A stretch of 64,000 nt of DNA from Acidobacteriota bacterium (GTDB taxonomy: Bacteria > Acidobacteriota > Terriglobia > Terriglobales > Acidobacteriaceae). The notes beneath the pieces were generated by a model. The model worked only from the letters and a program-made list of their open reading frames with translations. It made no database searches and was not told the DNA's origin. Positions 7,695 to 16,906 of this stretch are shown piece after piece. Made by a program: the position numbers and the translations under genes. Numbering within the stretch: position 1 is the first letter of the stretch; every line of letters starts with the position of its first letter. The DNA lies in NCBI GenBank assembly GCA_021778845.1, contig JAJYBU010000002.1, positions 62,001 through 126,000 of the forward strand, written 5' to 3'.

Positions 7695-8978
7695 TCAGAT
7701 TTTGAGGAAGATCCTGCGACGCCAGAGGAACAGGTTGGGAAGGAAACAGAGGATGACGATGCTGATGGCGAAGGCAAGGGAGGTCCAGTTGGTTGAGGCG
7801 GTGCGGGCAAAGACGGTCTTGTAATAAAGGAGCCAGAGGGTGCGCTTGAGGCCGTCGGGGCCGGTGATTTTGATGAAGAGGCAGGTTTTGACGATGATCA
7901 CCGAGACGACATAGGCGGCGATGGCGTTGGAGCCGAAGACGAACCAGGGCCAGGTGGAGATGCGGAGCCAGCGCGGCCAGGGTTCGGGACGGCGGTCGAC
8001 GAGGAGGGAGAGTGCGGCAAGGGCGAGGGCCGCCCAACCTGCGGATAGCAGGACATAGCTGGAGGTCCAGAGGTTCTTATTGATGGGGAACCACGGGGAC
8101 CAGAGTTCTCCGGCGAGGACGGCGGCAATTCCACCGAGGGCGAGAGCGAGTTGCATGCGGCGGAGAGGGTGGCTGTTTCGCTGGGTGGTGCTCCCCTGGA
8201 CTCCGCGGGTGTGGCGCATCCAGAGACCGGTGAGCGCGCCGAGCAGGGTGGTGGCAACAGCCGGAAGCGTGCTGAGCAGGCCTTCGGGGTCTCGGGTCTT
8301 GAGATAGAGCACGCCGGTGTGCAGCCAGCGCTGTGTCCAGACCATGGTGGCGCGATCGAGCCAGGAGGTGAGGTTGAGGTTCTTGTCCATGAAGGGGATG
8401 TCGCGGCCGGGGAGACCGACGCCGGGGACTGGCACCCAGCGGAGTAGTACCCAGTAGCCGATGAGGAGCACGGCGGTGATGCCCACCAGGATCGGGACGC
8501 GGGAGTTGAGCTTCATGGTGGCGATAAGGATCAGGCCGGCAAAGAGATAGCAGAGGGCGATGCGCGGGAGGACGCCGTAGAGACGCATCGAGGTCCAGTG
8601 CATGGCCGGGAAGAAGACGAGGAGGTATTGCAGGAGGAGGATTTTCGCGGTGCGGAGAAAGATGTGGCCGGAGAGGGTCTTGCGGCAGTCACCTTTCTTG
8701 GCGCGGGAATCGAGAGAGAAGATGATGGAGGCGCCGACCAGAAAGAGGAATGTCGGGAAGACGAGGTCGGTGAGTGTCCACCCGTTCCAGGGGGAGTGGT
8801 CGAGGGGCTCGAAGACGTGGGACCAGTCGCCGGGATCGTTGACCAGGATCATGAAGGCGATGGTGATGCCGCGCAGAATATCTACGGAGAGGATGCGCGT
8901 GGGGGCGGTGGTGGTGCGGCCGGTCGGTTCAGGAGCGGGCGCGTCTGAGGAGCCCGAGACTGGGAGCATGGTGGACAT
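7695..8978 (-). CDS. NagX/HGSNAT-like membrane acyltransferase (DUF5009 type)
   Basis: The 427-residue protein has about ten hydrophobic helices and opens with the family signature RILSVDILRGITIAFMILVN near residue 28, followed by WTLTDLVFPTFLFLVGASI near 67. Proteins of this kind are related to the membrane domain of heparan-alpha-glucosaminide N-acetyltransferase and to the NagX proteins found near amino-sugar catabolic genes. They are thought to transfer acyl groups across the membrane onto sugars. No amino-sugar genes are adjacent, so the substrate is open. The first 28 residues are polar and probably cytosolic. It is transcribed alone between two long spacers. Confidence 0.75.
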   Translation of the reverse strand: MSTMLPVSGSSDAPAPEPTGRTTTAPTRILSVDILRGITIAFMILVNDPGDWSHVFEPLDHSPWNGWTLTDLVFPTFLFLVGASIIFSLDSRAKKGDCRKTLSGHIFLRTAKILLLQYLLVFFPAMHWTSMRLYGVLPRIALCYLFAGLILIATMKLNSRVPILVGITAVLLIGYWVLLRWVPVPGVGLPGRDIPFMDKNLNLTSWLDRATMVWTQRWLHTGVLYLKTRDPEGLLSTLPAVATTLLGALTGLWMRHTRGVQGSTTQRNSHPLRRMQLALALGGIAAVLAGELWSPWFPINKNLWTSSYVLLSAGWAALALAALSLLVDRRPEPWPRWLRISTWPWFVFGSNAIAAYVVSVIIVKTCLFIKITGPDGLKRTLWLLYYKTVFARTASTNWTSLAFAISIVILCFLPNLFLWRRRIFLKI

Positions 8979-9044
8979 TGCAGACCATCATCTACCGGGA
9001 GGGATAGATTGCGCCACAAAAATCGTCAAATGAACGCAAAATGC

Positions 9045-10001
9045 TCAGATGAAGACGGCGTCGTCGACGGGGTAGCCAGCGTCCTTCCAGCCCTGGAGAC
9101 CGCCGCGGAGGGGGCGAACGCGGCGAATGCCCATGCGGTGGAGTTCGAGCGCGACCTTGGCGCTGGTCTCTTCGCTGGGACAGGTGCAGTAGAGGACGAT
9201 ATCGCGATCGGTGGGGATAATCTGCCGGCGCTGCTTGAGCTCATCGGGGCCGATGCGCAGGGCTCCGGGGAGAACAAGGGGGTCGGTGAGGACGTCGAGC
9301 GGATGGCGGAGATCGATGATGAAAGGGCGGTCGTGGCCTGCGCTTTCGGCGTCGGTGATCATGGCCCATAGTTGCTCGGGCTCGAGGCGGAGGCCCTCCA
9401 ACTGGGCGAGGAAGCGGCTGCGCTTGACCAGGCGGAAGATCACCAGGGTGAGGACAGTGAGCAGGACCAGTGCGATGCCAAAGTGGCCAAGTACGGCGAA
9501 AAAGTCACTGCTGCGGCGGGCGAGATCGCCGAAGAAGCGGCCGGCGAAGAGCCACGCACCGGCCCAGAGGAGAGAGCCGGCCATATCGTACAGGACGAAG
9601 GTGAGGTAGTCGATTTTGACCTGGCCGGCGATGGGTGCGGCTACGGTGCTGAGGCCGGGGACGAACTTGGCGAAGAGAAGGGTGAAGGCACCGCGCCTGC
9701 TGACCGTGCCGTGGGTGCGCTCGACGCAGGTTGCGGCCTCAAGCGAGAAGCGGCAGAGGACGTCGAGGACGCGAGAGCCGAAGTGCCGGCCGAGGAGGTA
9801 CCAGGCGGAGTCCGCGAGAAGACAGGCGAACAGGATGACGGGAATGGCGTAGGCGACGTGGAGCTTGTGCGCGGCGCTCATGGTGCCGACTGCGATCATG
9901 AGCGGAATGCTGGGAATCGGCAGGCCGCCCTGCTCGATCAACACCCAACCGAAGATCAGGGCGTAGGTGTGGTGGGTCAGCAGGCTCAGAACCGAATGCA
10001 T
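9045..10001 (-). CDS. DedA-family membrane protein fused to a C-terminal rhodanese domain
   Basis: Starting at the ATG at 10001 (purine-rich GGAGAGGATGAGG upstream) gives 318 residues; the longer reading frame adds 86 residues with no DedA features. Residues 1-200 form the DedA/VTT membrane domain, with IEQGGLPIPSIPLMIAVG near residue 21 and FAKFVPGLSTVAAPIAG near 108. Residues about 205-318 form a rhodanese domain, with IDLRHP and the active-site loop VLYCTCPSEETS containing the candidate persulfide Cys. DedA proteins are lipid scramblases/flippases needed for envelope homeostasis. The fused rhodanese suggests sulfur or redox input at the membrane, which is inference. Confidence 0.85.
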   Translation of the reverse strand: MHSVLSLLTHHTYALIFGWVLIEQGGLPIPSIPLMIAVGTMSAAHKLHVAYAIPVILFACLLADSAWYLLGRHFGSRVLDVLCRFSLEAATCVERTHGTVSRRGAFTLLFAKFVPGLSTVAAPIAGQVKIDYLTFVLYDMAGSLLWAGAWLFAGRFFGDLARRSSDFFAVLGHFGIALVLLTVLTLVIFRLVKRSRFLAQLEGLRLEPEQLWAMITDAESAGHDRPFIIDLRHPLDVLTDPLVLPGALRIGPDELKQRRQIIPTDRDIVLYCTCPSEETSAKVALELHRMGIRRVRPLRGGLQGWKDAGYPVDDAVFI

Positions 10002-10259
10002 CACCTCATCCTCTCCGCAGACGAAGGAAATCTCTGCTCTAGAGAGTAGATGATGGATTGTGCAGCGCGGTGCAGAAAGGTTGCAAGTGCAAAAATTGCC
10101 CGGACAGAGCCGGACTGTGGGGAATCGCTGCGGCGAGGGATTGAGGAAAGCTCTAAACCAGCTCCTTGCATTCCCCAGCGGCGAAAGCCTCGCCAGGCTG
10201 GCGGGAAGGTGTCCGGCACATTCAACACGACGAGGTAGAGCAGAGGTCTCGTGGGGCAA

Positions 10260-10297
10260 CAGAAAAGGCAGGAGGCTGAAGCCACCTGCCTTTTCTG
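10260..10297 (-). terminator. Strong hairpin after the emrA/tolC operon
   Basis: A 13-bp perfect inverted repeat, CAGAAAAGGCAGG at 10260-10272 with CCTGCCTTTTCTG at 10285-10297, encloses an inner GGCT/AGCC stem. It lies 26 bp past the emrA stop, in a 321-bp spacer before the DedA gene. The stem ends in TTTT on the minus strand, which suits termination. Nearby, 10165-10205 has a GCGGCGAAAGC segment resembling the REP-like hairpins; nothing else is visible in this spacer. Confidence 0.65.
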
Positions 10298-10322
10298 CAT
10301 AACCAAGAGCTCTGCGACGGTT

Positions 10323-11555
10323 TCAGTTCTTGACGTGCACCGTAGGAACGACGGACATGCCGATGCGAAGGGCGAAGTCCTTGTTCTCCTTGTCGAGGTT
10401 GGTGAAGTTGATGCGGACCGGGATGCGCTGCACCACCTTGACGTAGTTGCCGGTGGCGTTCTCCGGCGGGAAGAGGCTGAGGGAACTGCCGGTGGCGCCG
10501 CCGATCTCGTCTACGACGCCGGTGAACTTGCGGCCGCCGAGAGCGTCGACTTCGATGTCAACCTTCTGACCGGACTTCATCTCCTTGAGCTGGGTCTCCT
10601 TGAAGTTGGCGGTGATCCAGAGGTCGGTGAGCGGGACGATGGTCATCAGAGACTGCCCGACACTGAGATTCTGGCCGGAGGCGACGCTCTTGTTGCTGAC
10701 GATGCCGGTGACGGGCGAGAGGATTTTGGTGTAGCTGAGGTTCAGCCTGGCCTGATCGACTTTGGCCTGAGCTTCCTTGATGGCAGCGGCGGCGGCGACG
10801 GCGCGGGCCTGCTGTACGGCAACCTGCCGGGGAGCGTTCTTGACGCTCTGGACCTGCTGGGACTGCGACTGGGCGAGGCGCTGGCGCATCAGGCGGACGG
10901 AGTCCTCCTGAGCCTTGACGTCGCGCTCGGCGGCGTCGAGGGTGCCCTGGTCGGCGGCGGCCTGGGCTACGGCGGCGTCGAACTGCTGCTTCGAGATGAC
11001 GTCCTTGGAGACCAGCGGGGTGTAGCGCTGAACGTCAAGCTGCGAGCGAAGGGCCTGGGCTTTGGCGGATTGCACCTTGGCCCTTGCGACCTGGACCTGG
11101 GCTTCGGCCTGCTCGACCGAGGCCTGACTGCCGAGGACGTCGGAGGTGGAGGTCTGGACGGTGGTGGAGACCTGAACGTTGGTGATGGGGACGTTGACCT
11201 GGGCCTGCTCGTAGGCGGCCTGAGCGTTGGCGAGATTGGCCTGAGCCTGCTCGAGGGCTACCTGGAGGTCCTTGGGGTCGATCTCGGCGATGGGATCGCC
11301 CTGGTGGACGAACTGCTCCTCTTCGACGTCGACGTGGATGACCTGGCCGGAGACGCGCGAGCTGACCTGATAGAGGTTGCCGTCAATCTGCGCGTCGTCG
11401 GTGTCCTCGGTGAAGGTGGAGCGCCAATAGTAAAAGGCGGAGCCGAGGACAATCACCGCGAGGATGATGATGCCGATGAGCTTCTTGCCCGAGTGGTCGT
11501 TGGCGGGAGCGGCTGGCGTCTCCGTTTTTTGTACTTGTTCGGTCTGATCGGCCAC
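10323..11555 (-). CDS. emrA: EmrA-type membrane fusion (periplasmic adaptor) protein
   Basis: This 410-residue HlyD-family adaptor has a cytosolic N-terminus, one TM helix at about 25-43, the typical TDDAQIDGNLYQVSSRVSG lipoyl start near residue 51, long alternating Ala/Gln-rich coiled-coil arms (about 90-250) and a beta-barrel/lipoyl return at 255-360. It would link an inner-membrane MFS exporter to a TolC channel for drug efflux. The start is GTG at 11555 with a strong GGAGGAAAG partly inside the tolC end; tolC stops 2 bp upstream. An EmrB-type transporter is not in this operon, so the pump partner must be elsewhere. Confidence 0.9.
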   Translation of the reverse strand: MADQTEQVQKTETPAAPANDHSGKKLIGIIILAVIVLGSAFYYWRSTFTEDTDDAQIDGNLYQVSSRVSGQVIHVDVEEEQFVHQGDPIAEIDPKDLQVALEQAQANLANAQAAYEQAQVNVPITNVQVSTTVQTSTSDVLGSQASVEQAEAQVQVARAKVQSAKAQALRSQLDVQRYTPLVSKDVISKQQFDAAVAQAAADQGTLDAAERDVKAQEDSVRLMRQRLAQSQSQQVQSVKNAPRQVAVQQARAVAAAAAIKEAQAKVDQARLNLSYTKILSPVTGIVSNKSVASGQNLSVGQSLMTIVPLTDLWITANFKETQLKEMKSGQKVDIEVDALGGRKFTGVVDEIGGATGSSLSLFPPENATGNYVKVVQRIPVRINFTNLDKENKDFALRIGMSVVPTVHVKN

Positions 11556-11557
11556 GC

Positions 11558-13111
11558 TTACTTTCCTCCGAGATACTGTTTGTAGTTGGTCGACGCTACA
11601 CCCAGCGCCCGTGCCAGTGCGAGCTTGGCGACGTTGTGCTGGTAGAGCGCGCTGATGTACTGGTCTTCGGCCTGGCGGTCGGTGGCCAGCGCCTGGGAGA
11701 CGGAGAGACTGGAGTCCACGCCCGCCTTGAATCGTTGCTGCGCTTCGCTGAGAGCTTCGCGCGCAAGGTCTACGTTACTTTTGGTCGCTTCGACCAGCTT
11801 GGCCGCGGTCTGAATGTCGAGGATGGCGTCGCGGTTGTCGGCGTTGACCTGCTGGATCTGGTCGGAGAGCTTTGCCTTGGCCTGATCGAGTTGCGCGCCG
11901 GCGGTCTCCTGCTCGCCGCGCATACGGGCGATCTGGAGAATCGGCGCGGAGATCTGGCCGGTGGCAGTGTAGGTTCCGTGGGAGTGGGTGACGGTCTCGC
12001 CCATGTCACCGAAGTTTCCGTTCACGCTGACGACGGGAAGCTGGTCATAGACGGCGGCCTTCTTCGCAGCTTCGGCGGCTTTGGTCTGCTCGGCTGCGGC
12101 AGCGATGTCCTTGCGGTGTGCGAGTGCCTGCTGGAAGGCGGCATCGGGATCGGGCGTGTCGAATGCCTGATAGGGCGTGGTGTCGGCGAGATCAAATTTC
12201 TGGTCGAGTGGGAGACCGATGGCGCGGGCGAGCGAGAGCTTGTCCTTGGCCAACTGGTTGGTGGTGGCAATCAGGGTCTGCTGCTCGCTCTGGTAATCAA
12301 CCTGAGCGCGGAGGACGTCGAGGCGCGGGCTGGTGCCGGCTTCGTGCGCGGCGCTTGCCTGGTCGAAGGAGAGCTTGGAGCTGTCGAGCTCGGCTTGCAC
12401 GGCCTTGATTCTGGCCTCGTCCGCTATGCAGAGCAGATAGGCGTTGCCGACGGTGAGGACGACGAGATCGCGGGCGTCCTGTGCGGTGAGTTGAGCTGCC
12501 TGAAAGTTATGTTTGGAGGCGAGGTAGTTCTCGAACGCGCTGAGGTTGACGAGATTCTGGGTGAGGTAGGCGCGGAAATCCTCTACTTGAAAGGGGCCGA
12601 TGATGGGGTTGATTCCGGGGAACTTAAGGCCCTCGGCGGCGAGGTCGATCTGCTCCACGGTGATGGACACGGCGCCGGTGACGGTGGGGAGCAGCGACTG
12701 GAGCTGTTCGAGGCGCTGGCCGCCGGCCTGGCGCTGGCTGGAGCCTTGCAGGATGAGGCCGAGATTGTTCTGGAGGCCGCGCTGGATGGCGTCGTCGAAG
12801 CCCAGGGGTAGAACATCGGCGGTGGCCTGGCCGCGCACGAGGCTGCCGTGGAAGCTGGGGTCGATGCCGGTCTGGGTGGTGGTGCTGGAGGGACTGATGG
12901 CCGGGCCGGGAGCTGCGAGCTGCTGCTGCGTCTGGACGGCCACCCCGAGCTCGGCGTTGCCACCGTTGGCGGTGGTGCCGGTGCTTCCGCCCTGCGACGC
13001 GGGGGCCTGCGCGAGGGCGAGATGGGTGGTCGCCGCCAACATCAGCAGCACAGTTGCCCGCCCTATCGCGTTCGGGAACGCGCGTGTGTGGAATCGAGTC
13101 ATAGGTTTCAT
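11558..13111 (-). CDS. TolC-family outer membrane efflux protein
   Basis: The protein has 517 residues, with a Sec signal peptide (hydrophobic stretch ending near ALAQA at about 35), a low-complexity Ser/Thr/Gly/Gln linker to about residue 95, and two outer-membrane-efflux (OEP) repeats. The repeats are rich in Ala, Gln and Asp, as expected for the alpha-barrel (for example DARDLVVLTVGNAYLLCIAD in the first half). It forms the outer-membrane exit duct for the EmrA adaptor encoded 2 bp downstream. A spacer of 261 bp separates it from the divergent xylB and should hold its promoter; I could not assign a clear -35/-10 pair. Confidence 0.88.
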   Translation of the reverse strand: MKPMTRFHTRAFPNAIGRATVLLMLAATTHLALAQAPASQGGSTGTTANGGNAELGVAVQTQQQLAAPGPAISPSSTTTQTGIDPSFHGSLVRGQATADVLPLGFDDAIQRGLQNNLGLILQGSSQRQAGGQRLEQLQSLLPTVTGAVSITVEQIDLAAEGLKFPGINPIIGPFQVEDFRAYLTQNLVNLSAFENYLASKHNFQAAQLTAQDARDLVVLTVGNAYLLCIADEARIKAVQAELDSSKLSFDQASAAHEAGTSPRLDVLRAQVDYQSEQQTLIATTNQLAKDKLSLARAIGLPLDQKFDLADTTPYQAFDTPDPDAAFQQALAHRKDIAAAAEQTKAAEAAKKAAVYDQLPVVSVNGNFGDMGETVTHSHGTYTATGQISAPILQIARMRGEQETAGAQLDQAKAKLSDQIQQVNADNRDAILDIQTAAKLVEATKSNVDLAREALSEAQQRFKAGVDSSLSVSQALATDRQAEDQYISALYQHNVAKLALARALGVASTNYKQYLGGK

Positions 13112-13372
13112 GCTAAATCGTCGGCTGAACCCGCCGGTCAGTTTCGGCGTTTTCCCCTGTGTTTGAACAGATGCTTCGAGAAGGATGATGTATGCAAAAC
13201 TTGAGCAGAATATCCACAGGGAGGCTCAATTGCAGTTGTTTGCGGCAGAGCCTGTGGGCGAGGGAGTGCGAGCAGGGCGGCGCAAAGGCTTAGAGTTAAA
13301 TCGCTAAAACAAAGTAGGCCCCGACGCTTTACACTCTTGGATGCAGGCAGATTGCGCCCAGGGAGGGCCCTC

Positions 13373-14845
13373 ATGTTTCTTGGAATTGATGTTGGTACGG
13401 GCGGGACCCGCGCCATTCTTATTGACCGCGCGGGTAAGGTGCTGGCGTCACACGCGGCGGAGCATGCGGCGATCCGGTCAGAGCAGGTGGGATGGGCAGA
13501 GCAGGAGCCGGAGGACTGGTGGCGTGCGGCGCAGGAGGCGATTGCGGGGGCGCTGAAGTGTGCCGCCGAGGCGGGACATGTGGAAGCGGTGGAGGCCGTG
13601 GGGCTGACCGGCCAGATGCATGGATGCGTGATGCTGGATGCGGCGGGTGAGGTGCTGCGGCCAGCGTTGATATGGTGCGACCAGCGGACGCAGCCGCAGT
13701 GCGACTGGCTGAATGCAACGATCGGCTACGAGCGGATCATTGAGTTGACGGCCAATCCGGCGCTGCCCAACTTTACGCTGACCAAGCTGCTGTGGGTGCG
13801 CGAGGAACAGCCGGAGATCTTTGCGCGGATTGCACATGTGCTGTGCCCGAAGGATTACGTTCGGCTGCGGATGACGGGCGTGTATGCGATGGATATGCAG
13901 GAGGCGTCGGGGACGCTGCTGCTGGATGTGGCGCATCGGCGATGGTCGGCGGAGATGGCCGCGCTGACGGGGATTCCGATGAGCTGGCTGCCGGAGCTGT
14001 TTGAGGGGCCGGAGATCTGCGCGCGAATCTCGGAGGCGGGAGCGGCGGCGACGGGCCTGAAGGCAGGTACGCCGGTGGCGGCCGGCGCGGGCGACCAGGG
14101 TGCGGGCGCGGTAGGGATGGGGATTCTTGCGCCGGGATCGGTGTCGGCGACGATTGGGACCTCGGGGGTCGTGTTTGCAGCGACGGCTGAGCCTACGCTC
14201 GATCCGAAGGGGCGGCTGCACACGTTTTGCCATGCGGCGCCGGGAGTGTGGCATGTGATGGGCGTGACGAATGGCGCAGGGTTGAGCTTTCGGTATTTGA
14301 AGGACACCTTCTTCCCTTCCCGCTCCTACGACGAATTGACGGCGCTGGCGGCGGATGTTCCGGCGGGGAGTGATGGGTTGCTGTGGGCTCCGTATCTTTT
14401 TGGGGAGCGGACACCGCACCTGGACCCGAAGGCGAGGGCCGCGTTTGTGGGGATTACCGCATCGACTACGGGCGCGCACTTCGTTCGCGCTGTGCTGGAG
14501 GGCGTTGCGTTTTCGCTGCAGGACACGTTCACGCTGTTTGCAGAGTTGGGGATTCCGGTGGAGAAGATCCGGCTGGGCGGCGGCGGCGCGCGTGGGCCAC
14601 TGTGGCGGCAGATTCAGGCCGATGTGTATGGACGGCCGGTGGAGCTGCTGGAGGCGGAGGAGGGTGGAGCGTTTGGAGCTGCGCTGCTGGCGGGGACGGG
14701 CGTGGGAGCGTGGGCGTCGGTGGAGGCTGCTTGCGAGGCCACGGTGCGGGCTGCGGAGGCGATTGTGCCCAGGCATGCGGAGGTGATGGCAGAGGCGTAT
14801 GGGCGGTATCGGAGGATGTATCCGGCGCTGCGGACGATTGGCTAA
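13373..14845 (+). CDS. xylB: Xylulokinase (FGGY family)
   Basis: The 490-residue protein has the two ATPase lobes of FGGY kinases. Residues 1-245 contain LGIDVGTGGTRAILID, the substrate loop TGQMHG and LIWCDQRT. The second lobe contains GAGDQGAGAVGMGI, ATIGTSGVVF, GGGARGPLWRQI and EEGGAFGAALLAG. Xylulokinase phosphorylates D-xylulose to xylulose-5-phosphate, feeding the pentose phosphate pathway. The start ATG at 13373 follows GGGAGG with 6-bp spacing; an upstream in-frame ATG at 13337 lacks this. No xylose isomerase is adjacent. The TGQMHG motif favours xylulokinase over glycerol or ribulose kinase. Confidence 0.88.
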   Translation: MFLGIDVGTGGTRAILIDRAGKVLASHAAEHAAIRSEQVGWAEQEPEDWWRAAQEAIAGALKCAAEAGHVEAVEAVGLTGQMHGCVMLDAAGEVLRPALIWCDQRTQPQCDWLNATIGYERIIELTANPALPNFTLTKLLWVREEQPEIFARIAHVLCPKDYVRLRMTGVYAMDMQEASGTLLLDVAHRRWSAEMAALTGIPMSWLPELFEGPEICARISEAGAAATGLKAGTPVAAGAGDQGAGAVGMGILAPGSVSATIGTSGVVFAATAEPTLDPKGRLHTFCHAAPGVWHVMGVTNGAGLSFRYLKDTFFPSRSYDELTALAADVPAGSDGLLWAPYLFGERTPHLDPKARAAFVGITASTTGAHFVRAVLEGVAFSLQDTFTLFAELGIPVEKIRLGGGGARGPLWRQIQADVYGRPVELLEAEEGGAFGAALLAGTGVGAWASVEAACEATVRAAEAIVPRHAEVMAEAYGRYRRMYPALRTIG

Positions 14846-14882
14846 CAAAGCGGGCGGATCGTTCGTCGTAGGATGGAAGCCT

Positions 14883-15740
14883 ATGAGGATTTTGCTGAAG
14901 GATTTTTGCGTGTCTGCGGTGGTTGCCGGTGTGTTGTGTTCGGTGCCGCTGTTGGCGGTGGGGCAGGTGCAGCCGCCGGGGGCTGCGGTTGTGGCTGATG
15001 CGCAGAATCCGGCAGTGGTGCCAACTGACCGCCTGTCGGAGGGATGGTGGGCGGCACGGCATAAGGCGATTGTGGCCGAGGTGGCAAGCCATCCGGATGC
15101 GCAGTTGTTGCTGATTGGCGACTCCATTACGAATAACTACGACAAGACGGAGCCGGCGAACCAGGACTTTCAGCCGGTCTGGCAACAGTATTATGCGGCA
15201 CGCAAGGCGTTGAACCTTGGCTTCAGCGGCGATACGACAGCTAACGTGCTGTGGAGGCTGGATCACGGCGAGGTTCAGGGACTGCATCCGAAACTGGCCG
15301 TGGTGCTGATCGGCACCAACAATACGGGGTTCTTTGGAGAGACTGCGGAGGAGACCGAGAAGGGCATCGATGCGGTTATTGCGGACCTGCGGCATCGACT
15401 GCCGGAGACGAAGATTCTGCTTATGGGAATTCTGCCGACAGCGCTGCCGTCGAGGGAGCGGAACTTCGACGTGAACTCCTACCTGAGCAGCCACTATGCG
15501 GGCGGCGAAGACCCGCTGGTCTCCTACATTGATATTGGAGTGGTTTTTTATGCGCACGGGGAGTTGGATAGCAGTTTGTTCTATGACCCGACGTTGACGC
15601 CACCGCGCCCGGCGCTGCATCCGACAGCGATTGGGCAACGGCTGATGGCATCGGCGATTGAACCGGCGGTTGCACGACTGATGGGCGATGCGCCAGTGAA
15701 GCCTTCGACGACGCCGATCCGCGATGCCGCGCAACCCTGA
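14883..15740 (+). CDS. Secreted SGNH/GDSL hydrolase (PAF-acetylhydrolase-like)
   Basis: Starting at 14883, 37 bp after xylB, gives 285 residues with a signal peptide (MRILLKDFCVSA then a hydrophobic core ending near LLAVGQ). The SGNH blocks are present: LLIGDSITNN near residue 78 (catalytic Ser), LGFSGDTT near 112 (Gly), LIGTNNTG near 144 (Asn) and the Asp/His pair in YDPTL...ALHPTAIGQ near 240. Such enzymes deacetylate or deesterify sugars and lipids. This arrangement (GDSI, GTNN) is that of PAF-acetylhydrolase-like GDSL proteins, often acting on plant polysaccharide esters in soil bacteria. The substrate is not known. Confidence 0.85.
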   Translation: MRILLKDFCVSAVVAGVLCSVPLLAVGQVQPPGAAVVADAQNPAVVPTDRLSEGWWAARHKAIVAEVASHPDAQLLLIGDSITNNYDKTEPANQDFQPVWQQYYAARKALNLGFSGDTTANVLWRLDHGEVQGLHPKLAVVLIGTNNTGFFGETAEETEKGIDAVIADLRHRLPETKILLMGILPTALPSRERNFDVNSYLSSHYAGGEDPLVSYIDIGVVFYAHGELDSSLFYDPTLTPPRPALHPTAIGQRLMASAIEPAVARLMGDAPVKPSTTPIRDAAQP

Positions 15741-15797
15741 TGTGATTTAGCCTGCGGCGCTGCGACGTGATGCAGAAGGCCGTTGTAGGATGGACCG

Positions 15798-16895
15798 ATG
15801 TCACTGCCAATTCGCACTGCTGTTCTGGGTTATGGTTTTGCCGGGCGCATCTTCCACTCGCCGTTCGTGCATGCGGTTCCCGGGTTGGAGCTTTCGGTGA
15901 TTGTGCAGCGGCATGGAGACGATGCGGCTGCAGATTATCCAGCGACGCGCGTTGTGCGCTCGGTGGAGGAGGCGTTTCGTGATCCTGAGATCGATCTGAT
16001 CGTGGTGGCGACACCGAATGAGTCGCATGTGGAGCTGGCGCGAAGGGCGCTGGAGGCGGGCAAACATGTGGTGATCGACAAGCCGATAGCGGGGACGGCA
16101 GCGGAGGCGCGGGAGCTGATCACGCTGGCCACGCGGCAGGGGAAGGTGCTGGCACCGTTTCACAATCGGCGGTTCGATGGAGACTTTTTGACGGTGCGGA
16201 GGCTGCCTGCTGAAGGCCGGCTGGGACGCGTGGTGCGGGTGGTCTCGCACTTCGATCGCTTTCGGCCGATCCAGCGCGCGAATACGTGGAAGGAAGCGGC
16301 CGGCTCCGCGAATGGATTGCTGTTTGACCTGGGGCCACACCTGGTGGATCAGGCGCTGGCACTGTTTGGTGCACCGAAGTCCATTACCGCCAGCGTTCGC
16401 AGGGAGCGGGATGTGACGGCGATCGATGACGCGTTCGACATTGTGCTGGATTTTGTGCGGCCAGATGGACATGGGCTTCGCTATGAGTGCCATTCGACGA
16501 TGATTGCAGCGGAGGCGGCACCGCGTTTCCGGGTGCATGGAACGCTGGGGAGCTATGTGAAGCACGGGCTGGATCCGCAGGAGGCGGCGCTGCTGGGCGG
16601 GGCGCGGCCACCGGAGATGGGGTCGGCGAAAGCGTGGCTGCCAGAGGTAGAGGCGGATTGGGGAACGTTGACGCTGGCGGCGGACCCAGCCGAGCCGGGA
16701 CAGTTGGAGCGCAGCAAGGTGGCCAGCGAAGTGGGCGACTACCGCAAGTTTTATGCGAGCGTTCGCGATGCGATTCGGGGCGAGGCGCCGTTGGTGATAT
16801 CGGCCGAGGATGGCTATCGTGCGATCCGCCTACTCGAGTTAGCGGTGCAGTCGAGTGACCAGAATCACACCCTCGCAGTGGACTTCGCGGAGTAA
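15798..16895 (+). CDS. Gfo/Idh/MocA-family oxidoreductase
   Basis: This 365-residue NAD(P)-dependent sugar/inositol dehydrogenase-like protein has the Rossmann start VLGYGFAGRIFHSPF at 9-23, the conserved KPIAGTAAEA (EKP-type motif, here DKP) near residue 94 and the C-terminal beta-sheet domain with DLGPHLVDQALALFG near 178, which includes the usual catalytic-His position. Family members oxidise or reduce cyclic polyols and sugars. The FAGxxFHxPF opening is shared with YdgJ-type members. It follows the SGNH hydrolase by 57 bp and precedes the ccmE-like gene by 11 bp, so it may share their transcript. The substrate is unknown. Confidence 0.85.
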   Translation: MSLPIRTAVLGYGFAGRIFHSPFVHAVPGLELSVIVQRHGDDAAADYPATRVVRSVEEAFRDPEIDLIVVATPNESHVELARRALEAGKHVVIDKPIAGTAAEARELITLATRQGKVLAPFHNRRFDGDFLTVRRLPAEGRLGRVVRVVSHFDRFRPIQRANTWKEAAGSANGLLFDLGPHLVDQALALFGAPKSITASVRRERDVTAIDDAFDIVLDFVRPDGHGLRYECHSTMIAAEAAPRFRVHGTLGSYVKHGLDPQEAALLGGARPPEMGSAKAWLPEVEADWGTLTLAADPAEPGQLERSKVASEVGDYRKFYASVRDAIRGEAPLVISAEDGYRAIRLLELAVQSSDQNHTLAVDFAE

Positions 16896-16906
16896 ACTAA
16901 GGACGT

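Noticed and set aside
13478-15127. 549-codon open frame antisense to xylB and the SGNH gene
   Set aside because: Arg/Pro/His-rich shadow of two well-supported plus-strand genes.
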